A stretch of DNA of 5,656 nt, taken from Oscillospiraceae bacterium (lineage in GTDB: Bacteria > Bacillota > Clostridia > Oscillospirales > Ruminococcaceae). The stretch is from positions 1 through 5,656 of the forward strand of contig JAFUQL010000076.1 of assembly GCA_017472375.1 (NCBI GenBank). Reading direction: 5' to 3'. The stretch's first letter is position 1. Each line of letters begins with the position of its first letter. Below, in pieces: positions 1 to 4,559 of this stretch. Made by a program: the position numbers and the translations under genes. The notes below the pieces were generated by a model, which did not search any database, was not told the DNA's origin, and saw nothing but the letters and a program-made list of their open reading frames with translations.

Positions 1-27
1 AGGTGGAATTTGTCAGCCCAAAAGTAG
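1..27 (+). CDS. possible C-terminal end of an upstream gene (partial)
   Basis: Reading from base 1 gives RWNLSAQK followed by a TAG stop at 25-27. The other two forward frames run on through the terminator hairpin that starts at 39. A stop 11 bases before a terminator is what the end of a gene looks like, but eight residues cannot identify a protein, and the end of a non-coding transcript is equally possible. Confidence 0.2.
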   Translation, partial: RWNLSAQK

Positions 28-38
28 ATCGGGAGATG

Positions 39-78
39 AAAGCACCCCGCAGGGTCTGTACCTCTGCGGGGCGCTTTT
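39..78 (+). terminator. rho-independent terminator of the upstream transcript
   Basis: The arms CCCCGCAG (45-52) and CTGCGGGG (64-71) pair perfectly. They are extended outward, past one A/C mismatch, by AAAGC (39-43) with GCTTT (73-77), and the stem runs into TTTT (75-78). The T run is on the plus-strand side, so it ends whatever transcript enters from the left edge and insulates the exporter gene. Confidence 0.75.
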
Positions 79-119
79 GCACTGTACAGCCGTTTTTTCG
101 AAGCACTGCCTATGGCCCG

Positions 120-148
120 TTGCAAAACCGACCCGGCCGTGATAGAAT
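120..148 (+). promoter_or_regulatory. predicted sigma-A promoter of the TSUP exporter gene
   Basis: A -35-like TTGCAA (120-125) and a -10-like TAGAAT (143-148) are separated by 17 bases. Transcription would start near 155, giving a leader of about 58 bases. A small hairpin (GGGGC 149-153 with GCCCC 162-166) lies at the predicted start. The prediction rests on consensus matching only. Confidence 0.5.
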
Positions 149-212
149 GGGGCAAACGCCGGCCCCGTGTGTGAGAGGGACCGTGCTTTGGGAAAAAGGA
201 GAGTCAAAAACA

Positions 213-986
213 ATGGATGTTACGGTTTCTCTGCCGATGATGGTCTTTTTGTACGCCATGGTCGGCCTGGCCGGCTTTGTGGACGCCTCGGCGGGCGGCG
301 GCGGCCTCATCAGTCTGCCCGCCTACATGGTCACCGGCCTGCCGGTGCACATGCTCTACGGCGCCAACAAGTTTTCTTCCGCCTGCGGCACCACCTTTGC
401 CAGCGCCATGTTCTTCCGCAAGGGCGCGCTGGACCTGCAGGTGGCCCTGACCGCTGCTGCCGCCAGCTTTGTGGGCAGCGGCCTGGCCGCCCGGCTGGTG
501 CTGGTGCTGTCCGACCGGGTGCTGAAAACGCTGGTGCTGGTGATGCTGCCCATCGCGGCGGTGGTCATCTTTGCCCGGCGCAACCTGCCCGAAGAAAACC
601 GCGCCCACGAGGTGCCCCGCAAAAAGGCCCTGCTGATGGCGGCGGTGATCGGCTTTGGCATCGGCGCCTACGACGGCCTCATCGGCCCGGGCACCGGCAC
701 CTTTGCCATCATCGCCTTCTCCTCGGTGCTGCACTTCGACCTGCGCACCGCCTCCGGCAACGCCAAGATGCTGAACCTGGCCAGCAACTACGCCAGCCTT
801 GCCACCTACATCATGGCCGGCAACGTGCCCTTTGCCCTGGCCGTGCCCTGCGCGGTGTGCAACATTCTGGGCAACGTGCTAGGCAGCCACTTTGCCCTGG
901 CCCGGGGCGCGAAGTTCATCCGCCCCATGATGCTGGTGGTGATGGTGCTGCTGCTGGGCAAGATGGTCACCGACCTGTTCCTGTAA
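213..986 (+). CDS. TSUP (TauE/SafE) family membrane exporter
   Basis: 257-residue polytopic membrane protein of the TSUP family, whose members move sulfite, organosulfonates, sulfolactate or related small anions across the cytoplasmic membrane; the substrate here cannot be read from sequence. The two TSUP half-repeats are visible. The first has a Gly-rich loop AGGGGLISLPA (residues 27-37) and GANKFSS (50-56). The second has GFGIGAYDGLIGPGTGTF (147-164) and GNAKMLNLASN (182-192). Hydrophobic segments lie near 8-25, 76-96, 103-121, 138-155, 160-174, 188-228 (two spans) and 237-256. The region around 122-138 is charged (RRNLPEENRAHEVPRKK) and is probably the cytoplasmic loop joining the halves. 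The ATG at 213 follows GGAG at 198-201 and the predicted promoter at 120-148. The open frame continues upstream to the left edge, but that part crosses a terminator and the promoter. The gene appears monocistronic. The family is certain; the substrate is unknown. Confidence 0.93.
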   Translation: MDVTVSLPMMVFLYAMVGLAGFVDASAGGGGLISLPAYMVTGLPVHMLYGANKFSSACGTTFASAMFFRKGALDLQVALTAAAASFVGSGLAARLVLVLSDRVLKTLVLVMLPIAAVVIFARRNLPEENRAHEVPRKKALLMAAVIGFGIGAYDGLIGPGTGTFAIIAFSSVLHFDLRTASGNAKMLNLASNYASLATYIMAGNVPFALAVPCAVCNILGNVLGSHFALARGAKFIRPMMLVVMVLLLGKMVTDLFL

Positions 987-1014
987 ACGCGGGCGCTGCC
1001 CTGACCTTGATACC

Positions 1015-1059
1015 ACACGCCCCCGCGGCCGTTTGCGGCCGCCGGGGGCGTGTTTTTTT
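1015..1059 (+). terminator. rho-independent terminator of the TSUP exporter gene
   Basis: An 11-bp perfect outer stem, ACACGCCCCCG (1015-1025) with CGGGGGCGTGT (1043-1053), continues inward through CGGCCG (1026-1031) with CGGCCG (1036-1041), leaving C1042 bulged and a TTTG loop. The stem ends in seven T (1053-1059). It is very GC-rich and lies 28 bases after the exporter stop codon. Confidence 0.92.
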
Positions 1060-1190
1060 GTGTGCCGCCCGGCCGGGGGCGAAAAACCGCATGGCAGCTT
1101 CGTTTTTGCAGAATCATCCGCCCGGGATGTGCACAAAATACAGATCAAAGTCCCGGTTTTGCCGCTTTACAGCCGTACATTCTGAGGATA

Positions 1191-1208
1191 TTGCGAAAAT
1201 TTGAGCAA
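1191..1208. promoter_or_regulatory. imperfect 18-bp palindrome upstream of the TetR-family gene
   Basis: TTGC...GCAA arms (1191-1194, 1205-1208) surround a central AAATTT (1197-1202); seven of nine base pairs match about the dyad. It lies 41 bases before the -10 element of the regulator gene, in an AT-rich stretch that differs from the GC-rich surroundings. It could be a distal operator. The rest of the 987-1297 gap holds only the exporter terminator, the promoter below, and about 130 bases (1060-1190) in which I see nothing. Confidence 0.25.
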
Positions 1209-1221
1209 AAACGATACTTTG

Positions 1222-1246
1222 TAATATTTCAACTGCGGAAACATTA
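1222..1246. promoter_or_regulatory. candidate operator: inverted repeat in the TetR-family promoter
   Basis: TAATATTTC (1222-1230) and GAAACATTA (1238-1246) are inverted copies with 8 of 9 pairs matching and a 7-base spacer. The repeat covers the weak -35 and spacer and ends two bases before the -10 hexamer. TetR-family repressors commonly bind such dyads in their own promoters, so autorepression is the simplest reading. Binding itself is inferred. Confidence 0.5.
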
Positions 1247-1254
1247 ATTATAAT
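1227..1254 (+). promoter_or_regulatory. predicted promoter of the TetR-family gene
   Basis: A perfect -10 TATAAT (1249-1254) is paired with a weak -35 TTTCAA (1227-1232) at 16 bases. Transcription would begin near 1261, leaving a leader of about 37 bases that contains the AAGGAGG ribosome binding site (1282-1288). Confidence 0.6.
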
Positions 1255-1297
1255 GAAAATAGGGAAAAACCAACACGAGGGAAGGAGGTTGTATGGG

Positions 1298-1888
1298 ATG
1301 AACTCCCTGCGCACCAAACAGGCCCTGGCAGAAAGTCTGAAAAAGCTGACCGCACGAAAAGACTTCCAGGAGATCAGCGTGGGAGGGATCGCCGCAGGCT
1401 GTGGACTGAGCCGCAACACATTCTACTACCACTTCCGCGACAAGTACGATCTGGCCAACTGGATCTTCCACAGCGAGACCGCTGTGCTGTTCACCGACGA
1501 TCTGGACGGAGACCGCTGGGGCGAGATGCTGAACCAGCTCTGTGACTACCTGCAGCAGAACTGTGAATTCTACAGCAACGTGCTGCGCTACACCGGCCAG
1601 AACTCGCTGTACGAGGCGATGTTCGACCGCTTCAGCCGGATCTTTTACCAGCGCATCCATCAGACCAACGGCCCCGCCTGCGCCCGCCTGAGCGAGGGCG
1701 AGCTGAGCTTCATGGCCGACTTCTTCTCGGCGGCCTTCATGGGCCTGCTCACCCGCTGGATCAGCAACGGGATGAAGACCGACCCGGCCCTGTTCCGCAT
1801 CTGCATGGAGCGCCTGTTCGCCAGCCCGCTCATCGAAGACTATGTGAATTCGGTGGAGCCCTCCGGGATGACCGTGCAGGAGGAGTGA
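1298..1888 (+). CDS. TetR/AcrR-family transcriptional regulator
   Basis: 196-residue DNA-binding protein. The N-terminal helix-turn-helix covers roughly residues 8-55, with the recognition part SVGGIAAGCGLSRNTFYYHF (27-46), a classic TetR fold signature ending in the YYHF helix, followed by the RDKYDLANWIF linker helix. Residues 60-196 form the helical ligand-binding and dimer domain; it resembles the C-terminal domain of DhaS-like TetR proteins, but I cannot name a ligand. The ATG at 1298 is chosen because AAGGAGG (1282-1288) lies nine bases before it; an in-frame ATG at 1253 overlaps the -10 TATAAT and cannot lie in the transcript. Another ATG at 1293 is out of frame and reaches a stop after two codons, overlapping this start. 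The gene is alone between two terminators, so its targets other than itself are not evident. The inverted repeat at 1222-1246 suggests self-regulation. Confidence 0.93.
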   Translation: MNSLRTKQALAESLKKLTARKDFQEISVGGIAAGCGLSRNTFYYHFRDKYDLANWIFHSETAVLFTDDLDGDRWGEMLNQLCDYLQQNCEFYSNVLRYTGQNSLYEAMFDRFSRIFYQRIHQTNGPACARLSEGELSFMADFFSAAFMGLLTRWISNGMKTDPALFRICMERLFASPLIEDYVNSVEPSGMTVQEE

Positions 1889-1928
1889 GCGATCTGCTCG
1901 CCTTCGGCGGCTGCCATGAAAAACAAAA

Positions 1929-1965
1929 CGACCGGTACCCAATGCGGGTGCCGGTCGCTTTTTTT
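1929..1965. terminator. terminator of the TetR-family gene, probably bidirectional (hairpin copy 1)
   Basis: A 12-bp stem, CGACCGGTACCC (1929-1940) with GGGTGCCGGTCG (1946-1957), has one T-G wobble and a 5-base loop, followed by seven T (1959-1965). On the minus strand the stem is followed by TTTTGTTTTT, so it can also stop read-through from the converging aldolase gene. It is near-identical to the hairpin at 2016-2044. Confidence 0.88.
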
Positions 1966-2011
1966 GTGGGGGCAGCCTTTGCCGCGGCGGTGTTGCGGCG
2001 AAAACAACGCC

Positions 2012-2049
2012 AAAACGGCCGGTACCCAGTACGGGTACCGGCCGTTTTT
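2012..2049. terminator. terminator of the aldolase gene, probably bidirectional (hairpin copy 2)
   Basis: A perfect 16-bp stem includes the flanking A and T runs: arms 2012-2027 and 2033-2048, core CGGCCGGTACCC with GGGTACCGGCCG, loop AGTAC. The plus-strand T run is 2045-2049; on the minus strand it is TTTT (2015-2012). It lies 29 bases beyond the aldolase stop and is the first hairpin that aldolase transcripts meet. The two hairpins share 24 of 29 core bases. Confidence 0.85.
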
Positions 2050-2077
2050 ATTGCCTCAGGGGATGGGGGACAGGCGA

Positions 2078-2941
2078 TCAGGCCTTGCCCACGCTGCCGA
2101 ACAGCTCCATCTTGTCCTTAACGGTGGCCTTGATGGCCTCGAAGCCGGGAGCCAGCAGCTTGCGGGGGTCGAAGCCCTTGCCCTGCTGATCCTTGCCAGC
2201 CTCGATGTAAGCACGGGTGGCGGCGGCGAACGCCAGCTGGCACTCGGTGTTCACGTTGATCTTGGACACGCCCAGGTTGATGGCCTTCTGGATCATGTCG
2301 GCGGGGATGCCGGTGCCGCCGTGCAGCACCAGGGGGATGGTGTCGGTGGAGTTGTGGATGGCGTCCAGAGCCACGAAGTCCAGGCCCTTCCAGTTGGCGG
2401 GGTACTTGCCGTGGATGTTGCCGATGCCGGCAGCCAGGAAATCGATGCCCAGGGCAGAGATCTTGGCGCACTCGGCGGGATCAGCCACCTCACCGGCGCC
2501 GATGACGCCGTCCTCCTCACCGCCGATGGCGCCGACCTCGGCCTCGACGGAAACGCCCATCTCATGGGCCAGGGCGACCAGCTCGGTGGTCTTGGCAACG
2601 TTCTCCTCGATGGGGTAGTGGCTGCCGTCGAACATGATGCTGGTGAAGCCGGCGGCCAGGCAGGCCTTGGCGCCCTCGTAGGTGCCGTGGTCCAGGTGCA
2701 GGGCCACGGGCACGGTGATGCCCAGGCTCTCGTCCATGGCCTTGACCATGGCGGCGACGGTCTTGAAGCCGCCCATATACTTGCCGGCGCCCTCAGAGAC
2801 GCCCAGGATGACGGGGCTGTTCAGCTCCTGCGCAGTCAGCAGGATGGCCTTGGTCCACTCCAGGTTGTTGATGTTGAACTGACCCACGGCGTAATGGCCG
2901 TCACGGGCCTGGATGAGCATATCGCGCGCATTAACCAGCAT
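2078..2941 (-). CDS. fba: class II fructose-1,6-bisphosphate aldolase
   Basis: 287-residue zinc-dependent aldolase that cleaves fructose-1,6-bisphosphate to dihydroxyacetone phosphate and glyceraldehyde 3-phosphate in glycolysis, and runs in reverse in gluconeogenesis; cytosolic. The length fits the short Firmicutes type. The catalytic Asp84 and zinc ligand His85 sit in LHLDHG. The second family signature VEAEVGAIGGEED spans 132-144. The other zinc ligands are His177 in GNIHGKY and His207 in LVLHGGTG, and the phosphate-binding INVNTE is at 228-233. The close relatives GatY and KbaY (tagatose-bisphosphate aldolases) share this fold; no tagatose or galactitol genes are nearby, and the sequence reads as the Firmicutes Fba type. 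The ATG at 2941 is preferred because GGAGG (2955-2951) lies nine bases upstream; an in-frame TTG two codons earlier would leave only three bases. It has its own promoter and ends at the double hairpin shared with the TetR-family gene. Confidence 0.95.
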   Translation of the reverse strand: MLVNARDMLIQARDGHYAVGQFNINNLEWTKAILLTAQELNSPVILGVSEGAGKYMGGFKTVAAMVKAMDESLGITVPVALHLDHGTYEGAKACLAAGFTSIMFDGSHYPIEENVAKTTELVALAHEMGVSVEAEVGAIGGEEDGVIGAGEVADPAECAKISALGIDFLAAGIGNIHGKYPANWKGLDFVALDAIHNSTDTIPLVLHGGTGIPADMIQKAINLGVSKINVNTECQLAFAAATRAYIEAGKDQQGKGFDPRKLLAPGFEAIKATVKDKMELFGSVGKA

Positions 2942-3013
2942 TTTCAATTACCTCCATTATTGGGCCGGGGGCGCGGCCTTTTGGGGCGGTCTCCGGCATT
3001 CTCACATGAAATC

Positions 3014-3042
3014 AGTATACTCCAAAGCGCCGACAAAAGCAA
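3014..3042 (-). promoter_or_regulatory. predicted promoter of the aldolase gene
   Basis: Read on the minus strand, TTGCTT (3042-3037) and TATACT (3019-3014) are separated by 17 bases. Transcription would start near 3007, giving a leader of about 65 bases. A small GC hairpin (GGCCG 2963-2967 with CGGCC 2974-2978) sits just before the ribosome binding site. A cre-like 15-mer (3038-3052) overlaps the -35 element. Confidence 0.6.
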
Positions 3043-3050
3043 TCGTTTCT

Positions 3051-3097
3051 ACGCAAAAGGCGGACGATTCGGACGCAAATGCACCAAAATTTTGCGT
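3051..3097. promoter_or_regulatory. repeat cluster upstream of the aldolase promoter
   Basis: ACGCAAAA occurs at 3051-3058, ACGCAAAT at 3073-3080 (22 bases later, about two helical turns), and the inverted copy TTTTGCGT at 3090-3097. Between the first two is a CGGACG direct repeat (3061-3066 and 3070-3075). All lie just upstream of the -35 hexamer, in the 70-base space after the glycosylase stop codon. The arrangement suggests a regulator binding region; no known regulator is recognised. The last two copies could also form a hairpin, but no T run follows, so it does not look like a terminator. Confidence 0.35.
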
Positions 3098-3111
3098 TTG
3101 ATGGACAAGAT

Positions 3112-3939
3112 TCACCGTTTTGTCTTTCCAGTTTTCCCGCCGGCGGGCAGATTGCGGCGGGCGTAGGCGAAGATGAACTGCTGGGCGATGCCCTGATGGC
3201 CCCGGCAGCAGCGGGGCACGCCCCGGGGAAACAGCCGCTCCATGGCCCGCTTCATCCACACATCCATGGGGAAGGCCTCCCACCGCCCCAGCCCGTACAG
3301 CAGGGTGCAGTCGGCCACCTTGGGCCCCACGCCCCGAATGGTCATCAGCTCGGCGCGGGCTTCGTCCAGCGGCAGGGCGGCCAGCCGCACCGGGTCCACC
3401 TGCCCCGCCTCCACCGCCCGGGCGGCGCAGAGGAGGTAGTCTGCCCGCCAGCCCGCCCGCAGCCCGGCCAGCTGCCCGGGGGTGCAGGCGGCCAGCTGCT
3501 GCGGGGTGGGGAAGGCGTACTGCCCGCTTTCCAGCTCGTCGCCGCACAGGGCGCACAGCCGCTCCACCAGCCCCCTGATGCGGGGGATGTTGTTGTTCTG
3601 GCTCAATATAAAGGTACACAGCGCCTCAAAGAAGGGCTGCCGCAGCACCCGGATGCCCGGGGCCTCCTGCACACAGGCGGCCAGCCGCTTGCTGCCGCCG
3701 CAGAACCGCCCCAGCAGGGTGGGGTAGTCCAGGTCCAGCGCGAAGTAGTTCGCCCAGAAGGCACGGTCCTGCTCGGGCGCGCCCTCCAGCACCAGCGCGG
3801 TGCCCTCGGTGCGGGCCAGCACGGCGCGGCCCTCCACGATGCCCCGCCAGCCGGCGGGGGTCCGGGCCCAGCGGAAACACTGCCCGCAGTCCAGCGCAGC
3901 GTCCAGCTCCAGCCCCCGGGCATCCTCAAAGCGCAGCAT
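3112..3939 (-). CDS. ogg: OGG1-type 8-oxoguanine DNA glycosylase/AP lyase
   Basis: 275-residue base-excision repair enzyme that removes 8-oxoguanine and can nick the abasic site. It matches the OGG1 branch of the HhH-GPD superfamily throughout. The N-terminal domain has GQCFRW (19-24). The DNA-contacting NNNIPR is at 115-120. The helix-hairpin-helix IRGVGPKVADC (201-211) carries the Schiff-base Lys207, and catalytic Asp226 is in FPMDVW. AQQFIF (252-257) matches the human Gln315/Phe319 base-pocket segment. The ATG at 3939 has AAGGGAGG (3954-3947) seven bases upstream. The frame stays open to 3990, but that extension overlaps the promoter. The tail after residue 262 is short and basic (GGKTGKTKR). 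It lies upstream of the aldolase in the same direction, but the aldolase has its own promoter and no functional link is evident. Bacteria mostly use MutM for this job; OGG1-type enzymes are known from Clostridia, such as Clostridium acetobutylicum. Confidence 0.93.
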   Translation of the reverse strand: MLRFEDARGLELDAALDCGQCFRWARTPAGWRGIVEGRAVLARTEGTALVLEGAPEQDRAFWANYFALDLDYPTLLGRFCGGSKRLAACVQEAPGIRVLRQPFFEALCTFILSQNNNIPRIRGLVERLCALCGDELESGQYAFPTPQQLAACTPGQLAGLRAGWRADYLLCAARAVEAGQVDPVRLAALPLDEARAELMTIRGVGPKVADCTLLYGLGRWEAFPMDVWMKRAMERLFPRGVPRCCRGHQGIAQQFIFAYARRNLPAGGKTGKTKR

Positions 3940-3971
3940 GACATGGCCTCCCTTCGATGCATCTTTTTCAC

Positions 3972-4000
3972 ATTTTAGCATGCCCTGCACCCGCCTGCAA
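3972..4000 (-). promoter_or_regulatory. predicted promoter of the glycosylase gene
   Basis: Read on the minus strand, TTGCAG (4000-3995) and TAAAAT (3977-3972) are 17 bases apart, and the -10 is of the extended type (TG one base upstream). Transcription would start near 3965, only about 26 bases before the ATG at 3939. This supports that start over the in-frame ATGs further upstream. Confidence 0.65.
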
Positions 4001-4126
4001 CCCGGCCGGCCCTGCCGCCCGCAAAGCCCGGCGAAGCAGGAAATATCTGGAAGAAGCCCCTGTGAAAACTGGTAATAACGCGAGAAAACCGCCGCCGAAA
4101 ATGGGCGAAATCCCCACTTGACAGTC

Positions 4127-4286
4127 GAGGTTCAACGGGGTGTTTAGGGAGAAGTTTTCAACTTGCGGTTGAAAAGGCTGTTCAAAACCCGGTTTTCCAC
4201 CGCTGCAAACCGGGGAAAATGGCGGGTTTTTCACCTTTTCAACCGGGTTTTCAACCGATGGTGGAACAAGTTGAAAAATGTTGGAA
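4127..4286. repeat. cluster of TTTTCAAC / TTTTCCAC-like repeats (DnaA-box-like)
   Basis: TTTTCAAC occurs exactly five times in 123 bases: plus strand at 4155-4162, 4236-4243 and 4248-4255; minus strand at 4168-4175 and 4270-4277. Related words fill the gaps: TTTTCCACC (4193-4201), TTTTCACC (4228-4235), TTCAAC (4131-4136), minus-strand TTCCACC (4266-4260) and TTCCAAC (4285-4279). The first two exact copies form an inverted pair with a 5-base loop, and two plus copies repeat at 12 bases. TTTTCCACC matches the DnaA box TTATCCACA at seven of nine bases. Mixed TTTTCAAC/TTTTCCAC words are typical of the dnaA-side spacer at Clostridia origins, but no dnaA, dnaN or rpmH is in the window. No convincing gene lies in 4001-4559; apart from this cluster, the direct repeat and the rlmB promoter, that stretch shows nothing clear. 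Confidence 0.5.
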
Positions 4287-4421
4287 GCTGTACCGGCTGT
4301 ATAACTTTGCACAGGAGGGCAAAAATTGCCGGAGAAGCGGCACGAACGGACAAACTGGGGTGATTTTCGGGACTGCGCGAAATGTCCATGCGGACGGTTT
4401 TTGGCAGCCCGCCGCCCAGCC

Positions 4422-4465
4422 CGCCGAAACTGTGAGAAAAAAGTGGAAATAGCGCCGAAACTGTG
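4422..4465 (+). repeat. 13-bp perfect direct repeat upstream of the rlmB -10 region
   Basis: CGCCGAAACTGTG occurs at 4422-4434 and again at 4453-4465. The 31-base period is about three helical turns, so both copies would face the same side of the DNA. The second copy ends one or seven bases before the two candidate -10 hexamers and so covers the -35 region, where no good -35 hexamer exists. The first eight bases also occur at 4093-4100. Confidence 0.6.
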
Positions 4466-4466
4466 C

Positions 4467-4478
4467 TATCATTATAAC
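4467..4478 (+). promoter_or_regulatory. predicted -10 region of the rlmB promoter
   Basis: Two overlapping choices are adjacent: TATCAT (4467-4472) and TATAAC (4473-4478). The best -35 for the first is TGGAAA (4444-4449) at 17 bases, which is weak; the second has none. Transcription would start near 4480-4485. The leader has a small inverted repeat, TCCGCC (4532-4537) with GGCGGA (4540-4545), just before the ribosome binding site. Confidence 0.4.
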
Positions 4479-4559
4479 TGTATCACTATGCCAAGGGCCG
4501 GGCGGCAGCGCACCGGCTGAAAATACACCGATCCGCCCAGGCGGACAGAGGAGAAAAAG

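Noticed and set aside
3..212. N-terminal extension of the TSUP exporter frame to the left edge.
   Set aside because: It crosses a strong terminator (39-78) and the predicted promoter (120-148), and encodes nothing like a TSUP N-terminus. The ATG at 213 starts right before the first membrane segment.
1253..1297. Upstream ATG for the TetR-family gene at 1253.
   Set aside because: It overlaps the -10 TATAAT (1249-1254), so it cannot be in the mRNA, and it lacks a ribosome binding site; the ATG at 1298 has AAGGAGG.
1885..2121. A plus-strand ORF with two similar peptide segments (DRYPMRVPVAFFV and GRYPVRVPAVFI).
   Set aside because: The peptide repeat is the translation of the two duplicated terminator hairpins, which happen to be 87 bases (29 codons) apart. 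The ORF has no proper ribosome binding site and runs into the aldolase gene on the other strand.
1916..3166. Very long plus-strand ORF (416 codons) antisense to the aldolase.
   Set aside because: It is a shadow frame produced by GC-rich codon use of the aldolase on the minus strand, where all catalytic motifs are intact.
4118..4146. A perfect -35 hexamer TTGACA at 4118-4123.
   Set aside because: The expected -10 position reads TGTTTA, which does not match, and no gene or clear RNA follows.
3968..4312. Minus-strand ORF of about 114 codons in the ogg upstream gap.
   Set aside because: It overlaps the glycosylase promoter and simply translates the TTTTCAAC-type repeats; no start signal and no recognisable domain.
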